Assembly (NCBI GenBank): GCA_024195265.1
Contig: JAJLRJ010000014.1
Location: 24,619,009-24,683,008 of the forward strand
Length of the DNA: 64,000 nt
Direction of reading: 5' to 3'
DNA from: Dendrophyllia cribrosa
Lineage: Eukaryota > Cnidaria > Anthozoa > Scleractinia > Dendrophylliidae
Part shown: positions 26,301-37,259 of the stretch, in pieces
How the letters are laid out: the number at the start of each line of letters is the position of its first letter
Position numbering within the stretch: the first letter of the stretch is position 1
Program-made: the position numbers and the translations under genes
Notes under the pieces: generated by a model
What the model was told of the DNA's origin: nothing
Seen by the model: only the letters and a program-made list of their open reading frames with translations
The model's database searches: none

Positions 26301-29300
26301 AACTCGATCGGTTCTGTGTGGATGCCGTCTGGCAGCACCCAACGCTTGTTGTAATAAGCAGAAAGGCCCAGCTTGTGCTGCTCTTATGTGAACATGGCCC
26401 CGTTGTGCATTCGAAAGCCCCTGTTGGTGGTCATGTCCCTGCCCCCCTGCGAGGCACTTTCGTACCTTTCCCAGCGAAGCTCGTTCTGCTTCTTGTTGAC
26501 GCCCTTGGAGGACATCTTGGCCTCGCCGCTAGCCTCGTTTTCGACGTAATAACACTTGCTGCATAGGGCGATGGCCCGTGTGCCTTCCTTCTCAAGCCCG
26601 GCTCTCTGCCGCTCCACTTGTCCCACGCCAACCAATTCTTCTTCTCCGCCTCGACCTGGGCGCGAAGTTCCGGGCGAACGGCCTCTTCCAGAGTGTCGTG
26701 CGCAAGAGCGAAGTACATGCTGTCCGTGTCCATCTGGATGAGCTCGAAGTCGCGCCTGTCGATGAAGTAATCTAGGAAGTCGTAATAGAACTCCAGCATG
26801 CGAAGCTTGGCAAGTTGGTACACAACAATACCCACTTGAAAGGGGCGGTCGATTGTGACCTTTTGCTTGGCAGCTCGATCTTGTAAGCATCTCCAATCTC
26901 TTCGAGGTCATCGAACAAGGGGGAGCGAAGATGCTTGTCGACCTCGTCCTCGTCAGTTGTGTACAACGTTCTTGTCTGGCGCTCCACGGCTTCGATGAAC
27001 TTGCCGTAAGCACTGTTGCCAAGAAGCTTGAACACTTCAGCAAGCAGGGCCTTATCCTTGTCAGCGTCGCCTTTCCTTCGATTGTCGGCGATCTCGCGAA
27101 CGAACCAGTCGAAGAGCTTTTTGGGCATGTAATCGATCGTGCGGTAGACTGCCGTGATCTTGAGTCCGATGTTGAGATACCATTTCAAGAGGGGTGCGTA
27201 GATCAGCATCTTTTTCGCTGACAACACACCCAGAAGCTTTTTCTGGTCGGGAAAGCGGGTTCGGCCACTTTCTTGGAGGTAATCGTGCATATGCTGTGGA
27301 ACAAATTCGTTAGGCACTGGTTGGTTGATGAAGAGCGGTGGAAACTCTTCGAACTGCTCCCACAACTCTCGGGGGACTTCGATGTCCACTTCCGCAAACC
27401 CGAACCATCTGCCTGTATGCAGCTTCATTTCGAGAGCTTTCGCTGCCTGCACCGGGGCATTGTAATGCACAACCTTCTCTTTACCACAGGGCATCTCCTG
27501 CAGCATCGTGCTTGGGTAAAGGGAGTTAGCATCGAACCCCACAACCCGTTTCGTGATGCGGGCTAAGTCGTATTTGTGAGAACGGATGCGGGTTTCGCCG
27601 CGCACGTGTTTGCGGGTGAAGACCAAGCTTGGCCTGCCAACCACAGCCCCCTTCAGCATGGCGTAAGCTTCTGGGCCGGGGGCGTATAGGGCTGGAGCAT
27701 TGCGCCCCCCTCTCAATGACCCTCGCAAGACGTATTGCATTGATACTCCTGGCAAGGAGACCGCGTCTTTAAAGATGTCCACCCCGAGACCCGTGTAAAA
27801 GCCCTTCATCGTTTGGAGAGCTTCGAGGAAGGGAGACACGTCTAGATTGTTGTAATACTCCAGCCAGTCTCCGAATGCCTTCATGCCTTTCTCGTGGAAG
27901 ATGCGATTGCATTCTTCGTGCTCCTTGGGAGAAAGAACGAAAGCGTTTTTGAGTTGTGAGTACCAGCACTCGTATGGAGGAAGCCCCGGGTAGTCCAGCT
28001 TGTCAGCGCTGTCAAACCACTCGTATGGGAGCCAGGACTTGGTCTGTGTCGCTCCATACGCCTTGATCCACTTGTCGTACGTGATGCCTGGGGCCAAATA
28101 ATTCATGATGTCCAAGAACTTGTAGCTGGGGGTGTTGATGAACATGATGCGACCCTCTTTCTCCGCGGCAAAGACCCCGTTCTCTTGAGCGAAATGAGAA
28201 ACAAAGTACTTGCGGATAAGCTTGAGATCGTAATGGCCTGAGTTGAAGCCAACCACAGGCACTTGGTTGCACCATTTGTCGATGAGCTTGAGTTGCTTCT
28301 CAGGAATATTCTCAAGGTCTGGGGGCATGTATTTTGCAGCCACATCCTCTCGGATGGCTGCGCTTCGCCACTCCAGGGAGGCATAAAACAGCCCGATAAG
28401 TTCGTCAGGCTCTTTAATATGGAGCAAATGTACTCAGGCTCAGGATTCAACGTGTCGGCAATGGAGACTGAGATGGGCACATGCTCGCTTTCATAAGAGA
28501 GATCGCGTGTCGGGCGAGCGGCCTTGGTCTTGTCCTGGTACGCTTCGAAGTCGTAGACGATCGCATGGGGATATGTTTTGTTTCTTTTCTGTGGGCAACG
28601 ATCGTTCCACCAAGGGGAAGGCTTTTCGTGTTGCCACCTTTCCACCACGGTGTACCCAGCGTCTCGAAGCAACTGAGTTCGTTGCAGAGTCTTTTGGTAA
28701 GCAACCATCCTTGTGATTGTATTGCCTTTGCGGTCAACATATACACCTTCGTCCCTCGTTCCCTCGGGGTAACATTCCTCGCAACCGTGCCAGAAACAAC
28801 CGTGGAACTGGAAAACTGTCTTGCTTTCTGGGTGATAGCCGTCGACTGGAGCCCCACAAATATAGCTCTCACCGCCATGGCCGCATCTGTGATGGTGGAT
28901 GTGAATGTCGCGCTGTTTCGCCTCCCACTCCAGCCAGCACACTGCCTTGACACCGAAACCGCCTTCTGGGTAAAAGGCTTTCTCAAAAGCTGACTCCGGA
29001 GGGAGGACACGTTTCCCTGGGCAGTCGATTTTGGTTTGGCCCCGAGTACACGTCTTGGAGTGGCGAGTTAAATGACAAGCTTGTGTGAACCTCCCACCAC
29101 ACTCGCCACAAGTGTAATTGTTTGTGACTTTATTGATATTGGTGATCAAGAAGGAGTGGTCCGCATGAATACCGACAGTCATGGTTGGGGCGCCCACCTT
29201 GTCCTCGATGGACAGCCAAGCAACGAAAGAGACAAAGATTGTCGTTAAAAGTGTCAAGAGAAATGACTTCTCTTTTGTTGCGAATCCAATCAGGAAGACG

Positions 29301-29305
29301 TCCAA
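26276..29305 (-). pseudogene. polB: Protein-primed family B DNA polymerase, multiply broken
   Basis: Replicative polymerase. In order: C2H2 finger (CGECGGRFTQACHLTRH, about 29060-29120), a nuclease-like block YHPESKTVFQFHGCFWHGC (about 28780-28850), ExoI YDFEAYQD, ExoII GFNSGHYDL, ExoIII YNNLDVSPF, polymerase motif A DANSLYPS (about 27515-27545), motif B LLGNSAYGKF (about 27000-27030) and motif C MDTDSMYF (about 26715-26738). All catalytic residues remain, but the frame changes near 28430, 26830 and 26600, and a TAA at about 26385 cuts off the last 36 codons. The natural stop is at 26276-26278. It is not translatable as one protein. Confidence 0.93.
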
Positions 29306-29840
29306 GGCCTATTTGCAAGGGTTGTCGATCCAGCACGACTTTAAGATCAAGCAGGACAGTGCGTTCGTAAACCCATTTGGTGTCAGGCCTGTTGAGTCTT
29401 GCGTTTTGAAGACGAAACTCTTCCTGGACTTGCAGCCACTGTCGTGTCTCGGAAAGAGTGGCTAGCCAACGACTGTTGTGGTTGTTTTGATAAAACTCTC
29501 TCAACTCCTCGGTTTCAGTGTTTCGTAACTCGAATGTGAAGCGTAAATTGATTGTGTGTCGTGTGTGAACATTTTGCTTGATTTTGTTCAAAATTCTGGC
29601 GACAAGAGAGTTTTCGAGATTGTTTACAAAGCGAAACCGGAGTGTTCGTCTGCCGCGTTCAACCCCTCGGTCAACCCGATCATAGATTTGAACAAGTTGT
29701 TCAAAATCTAGATCCGGTGGGTTGTTTTGAGGCTCGACCTCAGCATTGTTGTCGTCGACATTTCGTGTCTGTGCGTCCAGCCAGGCAATCAGCTCACGTT
29801 GATTGGCATCACGCCGTCTTCGTTGCCGGGGTTGTGCCAT
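29130..29840 (-). pseudogene. OTU-like N-terminal region of the polymerase gene
   Basis: An ATG at 29840 opens a 236-residue frame with a basic start (MAQPRQRRRRDANQ), a charged helical region, and near its end NDNLCLFRCLAVHRG, which matches the OTU cysteine-peptidase signature D-x-x-C-[LF]-[FY]-R. Coding then switches frame into HADHSFLITNINK, which could supply the OTU C-terminal His. Only about 20 residues separate the two, far too few for an OTU fold, so an internal deletion plus frameshift near 29190 is likely. The region probably was the N-terminus of the polymerase polyprotein. Confidence 0.6.
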
Positions 29841-29859
29841 ATATAAAGGGGTTTTGGAT

Positions 29860-30081
29860 TTCTTCAATTGGTTATACCTCGCTTGCCGTTGCGGGCGGGC
29901 TCGGGAAAAAACGCATTTGACCCCCTCTTACGGGGTTTGAGGACGGGTATCCCGAGTAGTGGGTGGGGGATGGTCTCAAATGCGGTTTTTCGAGTCCATA
30001 AAATAAGCTGTCCGAGCGCAGTGAGGACAGCTTATTTATGGACTCGAAAAACCGCATTTGAGCCATCCCCCACCCACTACT
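29860..30081 (-). repeat. Right terminal inverted repeat
   Basis: Complementary to 12808-13029. It contains the same hairpin (29956-30081) with loop GAGCGCAGTGA, which is the left loop read on the other strand, so the two ends have not flipped relative to each other. Confidence 0.93.
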
Positions 30082-30086
30082 ACTGT
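30082..30086. repeat. Right target-site duplication (ACTGT)
   Basis: Identical to 12803-12807. Confidence 0.75.
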
Positions 30087-31644
30087 ATATAAACTTGACG
30101 CATTATATAATATCACATGTGGCATTATATATGAATATTGATAGATAATGCAACGTGTGTCATTATATAATGCTTCACGCTCATTTGTATGCCATTGTTT
30201 TTCTATTATACCCCATTATTCCCCTGGGCCACATTCAAAACCCTCCCCGGGCTTTTTAGTTTCAAGCGTATTTTATGTGGTAAAGAGTGCTTTCCTCGTG
30301 ACTAGAGAGGAGCATCGGATTGGACAAAATGGTCATGAATTATTAATGAGTTTTTTAATTTTAGAATAATTCTTCGTTTCTGGCAGGGACAACTCAGGAA
30401 AAGAAGAATTATGAAAGTACTGCGATAATATCGCCAAAACAGTCAACCGTGACACGTTCGTCATCATAAAACATATAACAACCCTTCGGTGCTTTCCGGC
30501 TAAATATCAAATAGTGTTTGCGGCGCACCAATATGGTTTATAGAGAAAACAAGGTGAGTCACCCTACGTTGCTTCACATGATTATATACATTTGATCGTA
30601 TCTGTCTAGAATGGTACCAAACTCAAAATGCGAATAATTATGCCGTCTATGGCGATCGAATAGAACATATGACATCGATTTTTTATTTATTTGTTCTAAG
30701 GTATTTATAACATAATATATATATTTTTGTTTTCGTTTTATGACATTGATAGTTCTATCTCGGAAAGATGGGTTTATGCGATGTTTTTCTCTATAGTTCC
30801 ACTTTTCAGTGATGGATCCTAACTGAATGGATAAAACTGAAATAGAGCATGTTAAATTCACTTTTCTTCTTTTTATAGAAATCTCAGATTCGTTATGAAA
30901 TTTAAATCCAAATTCATTTATGATAATGAATTTCCGTAATCGAACAGCTCTGATTTCGACCACTTTTGCAAAATCCCGAAGTGGTGAGGTCGCTAACAGA
31001 GCTTCATGCCGTATTTAATTTTTTAGACGTTTTTTTATATCATCCAGTTAATTAGTGTTACACAAAAAATTGTAAACCTTTTTCGCATACATAAATTCAA
31101 TTTGGAGTTACTGTATTGCCCATGAACACAAAATTATGTCCTTTCACAGTTTTCAACTATACAGCAATCAATCCTAATCTCCCTTATGCATGATGGCGTC
31201 ACTAGCGGAAAATTCACCACCTAGCCTCGTTTGTACGAAATTCCTTGCAAACCTTTGACAAGTTCACATTGTTTTTGATTGAACATTCTTTTCAACTTTG
31301 CCGCTTTGAGAATACATTGATGGGAATGTCACGGGTTTACACTTTGAAAGCGAGGCTTGAGTGGTGAAATTAGCTAGTCTCACGTAAACATGCGTAAGGG
31401 CTATTCAATCGATGAAGGGAAAGCAAAATGAGTGATTATTCACGTGTTAAATTCACTTTTGATCTCTTACAGGTAAATCAGACTCGTTAGGTCAGCAAAA
31501 CCGTTACCAGGTAGAAACTGTATAGAATTTGAATTCAAACGTCTGTAAAACATTAAAATGATAACGGAAACAAGAATGAAAATGATAACAATCTTAATTA
31601 CCGGTATTAAGTGGTTTAGTAAGTCGTTAAAGATAAAACTTACA
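30087..31644. other. No gene seen
   Basis: Begins with several copies of CATTATATAATG-type palindromic text (30108-30172). A 129-codon minus-strand frame at 30574-30963 has no recognisable domain. Confidence 0.4.
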
Positions 31645-31716
31645 GTTTATGTAAACTTGTAAAACTGGTAAAATATCGATATTTTCAATATTGTTAAACC
31701 GTCCGCCGTGACTTTC
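31645..31716 (-). pseudogene. Decayed LRR exon
   Basis: It keeps the donor (ACT then gtaagt) and an LRR-like FNNIENIDILPV in one frame, but the acceptor AG is absent and the expected phase contains a stop. Spacing to the next exon fits a former exon. Confidence 0.35.
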
Positions 31717-31804
31717 ATAAGTCGTTGTAGAAATTTGATTATGACATTTGGTATAAATGTTGAGTTTTTTTTTTATAAAAAATGTATGATCGCGTTAATC
31801 TTAC

Positions 31805-31876
31805 AATTGCCGAAGACGTGTAAGACCAGAAAATATATCCACGGGAAGGTCTTTTATATTGTTGAACTGCAGTTGC
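31805..31876 (-). CDS. LRR exon
   Basis: 72 nt, acceptor AG and donor gtaag, phase 2 at both ends; one repeat containing LQFNNIKDLPVDIF. It is the exon on the 5' side (gene order) of the virus-like insertion. Confidence 0.8.
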
Positions 31877-32206
31877 CTTCAAAATACAAAATAATATTAA
31901 AAAAAAACAAAAAAAACAATTAAAGCCATTTTTGTAACTTGTTAAATTTGGGACAGATTCTCGTCAGTTTCATACTTACGGGGTTCGTATTAAAATCAAC
32001 GCTGGGACATAACACGTCCTTAAATGAAAATAAATAATTAAGTGTTTTGAGCAAAATCTATGCTCTATCTATTCTATCACGTTTAGAAAATACCCCAATC
32101 AGCTCTATTAAAGTACACTGTAGGACACTGATCATGGGATTAACTGTATAAAATTTTATATACTTGTTTGTTTTCATCTGAAATCATTTAAGAGGCTGAA
32201 AAATAT

Positions 32207-32270
32207 GCTCAGGCGTCAACGGAATTCGAACCCGTGGCCCTTACGATTCCGGTACAAATGTTCAGCGAGC
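32207..32270 (-). repeat. tRNA-like fragment
   Basis: Contains a B-box-like GGGTTCGAATTCC (minus strand) with a short flanking stem, but no convincing A-box or cloverleaf; probably a SINE remnant. Confidence 0.35.
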
Positions 32271-32321
32271 AAAAAGTTTTATCGTTTCACGGTTTTGTTT
32301 TCGGTAATCAATTGTAAGTTA

Positions 32322-32484
32322 GGGCCTGGTCGCACTACAGTCAAAAACAAAAATTAGCCCGTGCAAAATGACATAAAAACAAAAACATTCCACAAAAAGC
32401 GTGTCCCACCGGAGCGGTTTCTATTGTTTTCCTCGATTTTTGCACGGGCGGATTTTTGTTTTTGACTGTAATGCGACCAGGCCC
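32322..32484. mobile_element. MITE with TTA duplication
   Basis: A 163-bp element with inverted ends GGGCCTGGTCGCA and TGCGACCAGGCCC, flanked by TTA (32319-32321 and 32485-32487), as in PIF/Harbinger-type elements. GTCAAAAACAAAAAT recurs inverted inside. Confidence 0.8.
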
Positions 32485-32487
32485 TTA

Positions 32488-33530
32488 ATCGATAAAGGGA
32501 AAACAAAATGGGTGATTATTTGCGTGTTAAATTCTCTTTTGTTCTCTTACAGGTTTTCCAGACTCGTTAGGTTAGCAAAAATGTCGCCAGATAGAAATGT
32601 TATAGAATTTGAATCCAAACGCCTGTAAAACATAACACGATTTAGTGTTTTGAACATAATCTATTCAATAGAGCAGTATACGCTTTGTGATTGGCTAAAA
32701 AATCTCGCGCCACTTTCTCGACCAATCAGAAGTAAAACCAAAAGCAATCGTGATTTGCTCGCACGCGTTTTCCCGCGCTTGGCGCCGCCGACATGTAATT
32801 GCTGCGAGCTCTGATTGGTTCATTGGATTGTTTGCGACTGCTGTGATTGGTCAGAGTAATTACTTTGGTTTGGTACGACACTCAATTGAAAACTGCTTTA
32901 TCATCACGTTTAATAAGTCTACCAAGGGACCCTTTAGTAAGGGTGATGTTATAGAGCTGCACATTCACTATGTAGCAGGAAAAAAAAAAATTGCGCTGTG
33001 TTTAATTGGATTCTTTCTCATTTGCAGCCTGTCCAGTTTCATCAGATTACCACAATTAGCACGCCATAAGTGAGTTGAGTAATATTGTTTGGAGGCAATT
33101 TCCTATAAAGTAGGATCAACTTTATCACAACTAAATTTATCATAGTACAAGTATATACTGTAGGACTCTGATCGTGAAATTAATTCTATAGACTTTTATT
33201 CACTTGGTTGTTTTCTTAAAGTAATATTTCGAAACAATATCTGTGAATTAAAATAACCTTAATACAGCAAGTATCAATTCAATGAGAACAAAAACAAAAA
33301 TAAAAAATATGACGTGTTTTTCGTGCTTGGAATGAACGAATCCTCCTTTTTATTTTTTTAACTGGTAATTTATATATGGAACACTTGGCGTTGGGTTTCA
33401 TTTAGGAGACAACTTGAATGAACTGTTGCTTGGCACACGTAATAGCTGCGTTTACTGTTCATTATACACTTGTGGCTGAATTCTCTGAAGAAAAAACAAA
33501 TGTGTCCTTTATGATTTAAGTCAAACTTAC
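32488..33530. other. No gene seen
   Basis: A 107-codon frame (32750-33073) has no known motif. Repeated GATTGG-type phrases near 32810-32850 are noted. Confidence 0.4.
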
Positions 33531-33602
33531 AGGTCTGTTAAAGATCTGAGAGTAGAAAATACTTCCACGGTAAGGTTTTTAATATTATTTGATCTAAGCG
33601 TT
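33531..33602 (-). CDS. LRR exon
   Basis: 72 nt, acceptor ttttgcag, donor gtaagttt, phase 2; repeat contains LRSNNIKNLTVEVF. Confidence 0.8.
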
Positions 33603-34998
33603 CTGCAAAACGAAAGGAATAAAAAAATAACATTAATAAAGAATACTAATTTATAGTTTAAAATGTGGTGAAAATAAAGTTACTATGCAAAACATTGGCG
33701 AAAATGAAAATCTTCAAAACGCTTAGCTATTTAGTTCAAAACTTCTCTGAATAATAAAACATTCACTCCAATGCTTTGAAGGGCTATCTTTATTCTAGTA
33801 TTTTGCCATGCGACTTATATAGTCTTTTACGCGGCCCGTATTTGGGGCGGTACCAGTACAGTCCTGGTGTAGAGGGGCGTGGCGTTGTGAAACAACATAA
33901 GTGATTCGTATCCACATGAAAACGTGGCGAATTGTGACGACTGCGATACGTCATGTGCAAGACCATACAAAACATATGTAATAGGACAACTGGGACAACG
34001 TTTCTCTGAATTGTTTAAGTCCCCAGTTTATATCGGCGTCACACAAATCGATATACACTGTATGCTCATCCAGGTGATTTTTCTGTACTTTCGATGTCGG
34101 CTTACTTGTTTTAAAACTTCGGTGCTGATTCATAGGAATAGAAAGCCACCTTTAATGCAGGTAACGCTAAATTATTAAACGTTTTTCTTCCGATCCCGTT
34201 ATTTTTTCTTACTGATCCGGATCTTGGTTACTGTTGTTGGTTAGGTCTTCATTGTGGAATGATTTCTGTTTGAAGTCTTCTAATTCAAATAATTGTTATA
34301 ACTTTTGATGGAAAGGGCAAATAAAACTGATGATTGGCGCGAAGCATGGATGAAAATGTCAATGATAAACTTCAAAAATACTTTATAAGCTCGCGAAACT
34401 TGACACAATCGAACAGGTAGTGTTTCCAAGGTCCTAAGATTATTTAATTCTCTTAGCTTTGAAATTCAAAATGCTACAAGCATCGCCTCTTTTACCTCTA
34501 AACTGAAAGCATTCGTCTTATCGTAAACATTTTTTTCTTTGCTTTTTCTTTCCACTTTGGGTTTTTAGCCTAACTATGCTTAAAACAAATATATAATATG
34601 TGATAAATGTTTATTGTTAGTAGTTTTGCCATTAATCTTACGTTATAAGTCTTTTAATAATTAATTGATTATAATATATTGACGGAGCCTATTTATTTAT
34701 AAGCGCAGTGGTTTCTGACAACCCTCTTGGGCTTCCTTGCTCTTAAATTTTATATTTATTTACTGTAACTGTATACAATATAGGGCAATAAACTAAACTT
34801 GAAACTTGGAAACTTGTTAGTTAACAACATCAAAGCTACCTTACAAAACCACGGAGAGAGAACACAAAAATTGGAATGTTTTCAAGAGAGGGCCACTTAA
34901 GAAATTAACGACATGCATGAAAATCTCAACTTTACCAAAGGAAAGTACAAGGATAATTCGACAACCTAAACACGCAATGTGAAAATATCATGCATGAC
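33603..34998. other. No gene seen
   Basis: Intron-like AT-rich DNA with no recognisable element ends. Confidence 0.4.
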
Positions 34999-35311
34999 CC
35001 ACAGGACGAAATAACGACTTTAAGTGCAAGTAAAGGTTCATTAAAGAAAACTTAAAGAACAATTTCGACTATCTTTAAGTGCACCGTAAATTACTTAAAT
35101 ACGCCTTTACTTGACAACACTTAAAGCAAGTAATGGACAATTTAAGTTGCCTTTAAGTTGTTGAAAATTGAATTAAAGATAACTTAAATGTTCTTACTTA
35201 CTTTAATACATTTAAGAGTATTTACGTCTCAACTTAAAGATTTTCGATACCTTTACGTAACATTTAATTTTGTCTTAAAGATTAGTAAATTCATTATTTC
35301 GTCCTGTGGAA
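34999..35311. mobile_element. MITE-like element packed with CTTAAA motifs
   Basis: CCACAGGACGAAATAA near 34999 and its complement ending at about 35311 form the ends. Inside, ACTTAAA/TTTAAGT occurs more than a dozen times on both strands. Confidence 0.6.
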
Positions 35312-35433
35312 GAACCAAATCAAGCGCTGAACTTAAAGATTCAGAAACGAAAACTTTGTACCTCGAGGCGTACTCACGACGAAAGAACATTAAGTTCGAA
35401 AACATCAACGAAGGGGTAGGTAGTCCCGTACTT

Positions 35434-35570
35434 GTCCAAACGATGTCTGTGATTCGCTAAGAAAACAACAGATTTGTCCCGCTGGGATAGGGATTAGGGA
35501 TAGCTATAGGGGCATTGTTCAAGTGATATATCAATTGTATCGTTCGCCAATCACAGACATCGTTTGAACA
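35434..35570. repeat. Short inverted repeat
   Basis: CCAAACGATGTCTGTGATTCG near 35436 pairs with CCAATCACAGACATCGTTTG near 35548, separated by about 90 bp; resembles the two ends of a small foldback element. Confidence 0.6.
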
Positions 35571-36540
35571 GCTACGACCCCGCTCCAACGAAGACAACAA
35601 CCACTTTAGCATTTCAAAGAGTCCAACGGTTGAGAAAGAAGAAGGAAAATATATAAGGACTGTGAGGCTATACTATCACTAGAAAGACGTCTTCGAGGCA
35701 AACTACAAACTGTACTCGGATTTACCGGACGAAATCGTCCAGGGGAGGAAACCACAAATGCATAAAAATGCATAAAATATAATTTACATAAAATAATTAT
35801 TTGACTATATACACCTAATTGCAACAGCGATATTTCTCGTTACGTCACCTATTGTTAATAATGTGCCAACGTAAACCAGAGAATCGAACTAGGTAAACTT
35901 CAAATAACAATAGCCGCTACACGCTTAGTATATTAAGAATAGCCGCTGCACGCTTAATTTAAATTAAGAATAGCTGCTGCACGATTAATCGTGCCGCGGC
36001 TATTGCTATTTTGAATTTACCCAGGTAAAAGTTGAAACGTGTAACCGCATGTCGCTGTGATGATTTTTTCCTATTTGGCCTTTTTCATTTTTTATTTTTC
36101 TATGACAACGTTATAGCGATATTTCTCTGTTTACAAACATTACGTCAAATTTGTTTTGTTATTCAAATTTGCCAATTATTAAAAAAAAGAACTATTTGTT
36201 TCAACAGCCAATAGGTAAAAGTTGAAATCATATGGTAACCGTTTACGATGGAAATATGTTGCTACCCGGTTGATGTAATTCTCTGAGAATAACTGTTACA
36301 TGTGTACAGTTGCAATACGAAAAAGGAAAAGTGCAAAAACCTGTTCTTAAATATAGTTCTTGTGCATGCTTTGAGAATTATTAAAATCCAGGGAATGTAC
36401 TTTGTATGTCTAATTAATTCCTATTGGCCTTTTTTTCATTTTTCGTTTTAACATTTTTCATTTTTCTATGACAACGTTATTGCAATTAGGTGTACATAAT
36501 TTTCTATGTTAATTAAAACTAATACATCGTTTGGTCGCAT
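35571..36540. other. No gene; short repeated phrases
   Basis: AATAGCCGCT(A/G)CACGCTTA recurs three times at 35910-36000, and a TTTTTCATTTTT...ATGACAACGTTAT phrase at 36080-36110 recurs at 36430-36480. Confidence 0.5.
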
Positions 36541-36640
36541 TTTTAAATTCAAGAAGTGTAGAAGAGGACCAAATATTGTCAGGGAGCTACCTCCATAGTT
36601 TAACAGCGAAGTATTTAATAGAATGAAGACCATAAGTTGT
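36541..36640 (-). mobile_element. LINE 3' coding fragment (short copy)
   Basis: About 90 bp nearly identical to 36880-36970, which lies in a LINE reverse transcriptase C-terminal frame. Confidence 0.5.
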
Positions 36641-36668
36641 AGTTAGAGCAATTGCAGTTACAACGTAC

Positions 36669-36740
36669 AGAAATTTCAGATTTGTCATCTTAGCAAACAT
36701 ATCATGAGGTAGTTCAGTAATGTGGTTGGAGTCCAAGTAC
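36669..36740 (-). CDS. LRR exon
   Basis: 72 nt, acceptor ctattttatag, donor gtacgt, phase 2; repeat contains LDSNHITELPHDMF. Nearly identical to the exon at 38853. Confidence 0.8.
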
Positions 36741-36877
36741 CTATAAAATAGTAACAAACAAAATGAAAAGAATAAACAATTACAACGTTTGGCTCTGAGA
36801 TAATTGGTATGGAGTAAAATTGCAATCGTTAACTTTTTACAAAAGTTTCTCCATTTACAGTACAGAGCAGGCTGGCA

Positions 36878-37259
36878 AGAAGAGGACCAAATATTGTCAG
36901 GGAGCTGCCTCCATGGTTTAACAGCGAAGTATTTAATAGAATGAAGACCATACGTTAGTTGTAGTTAGTGGCTTGAGGAGGGACAGAATGTGATTGCCAC
37001 GTAGGTTGTAGCTGACAGAACAAAAAGTAAACATATCTTTCATGTACTTCGGAAAAGTAGTTAAAAATAGGCTGTTGTAAAATAAAATAAGGATACACTG
37101 AACACGTCTAGTAAATAAGGTCCTTGCTGCGTTCAGTAAAGCACAACCAGATAAACTGTTCGTCAGAAGTAAGTTGTGGCAAGTAGGAAAAACGTAAGAA
37201 ATTTCGTAGTAGCCCACGCCTGGCAATACTCGGCGGTTTAGAAAAACTTTCATGAACAT
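36878..37259 (-). mobile_element. LINE reverse transcriptase C-terminal fragment
   Basis: The minus-strand frame (FLNRRVLPGVGYY; SYNLRGNHILSLLKPLTTT) and the sequence just beyond resemble the C-terminal region of cnidarian non-LTR retrotransposon polyproteins. Truncated at both ends. Confidence 0.5.

Larger units (their letters stand above)
12808..30081. mobile_element. Maverick/Polinton-type virus-like element, 17.3 kb
   Basis: The element is defined by 222-bp terminal inverted repeats, AGT...ACT ends and a 5-6 bp target duplication. It encodes the set that identifies Maverick/Polinton and adintovirus-like integrating viruses: protein-primed family B polymerase, retrovirus-type DDE integrase, A32-type packaging ATPase and a capsid protein. 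It also carries a YqaJ-type exonuclease and a VLTF3-like factor. I found no Ulp1/adenain-type maturation protease, which classic Polintons have. The interior is visibly more GC-rich than the flanks. Several genes are broken, so this copy is unlikely to be autonomous. It lies in an intron of the minus-strand LRR gene. Confidence 0.93.

Noticed and set aside
12808..30081. Adenovirus-type (Ulp1/adenain) maturation protease
   Set aside because: I looked for a His...Asp...Gln...Cys layout in all unassigned ORFs and saw none; the only peptidase-like motif is the OTU-like one in the PolB N-terminus.
12802..30086. Definite 6-bp target duplication as in textbook Polintons
   Set aside because: Six matching bases (TACTGT) exist only if the last T of the right repeat is counted as host; five (ACTGT) are unambiguous, so I report 5-6.
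30574..30963. 129-codon minus-strand ORF
   Set aside because: AT-rich low-complexity composition, no motif, no splice or promoter context.
33000..33070. Plus-strand 42-nt exon between tttgcag and gtgagt
   Set aside because: Splice-like sites occur, but the segment ends in an in-frame stop in one frame and has no similarity to the LRR exons; chance is likely.
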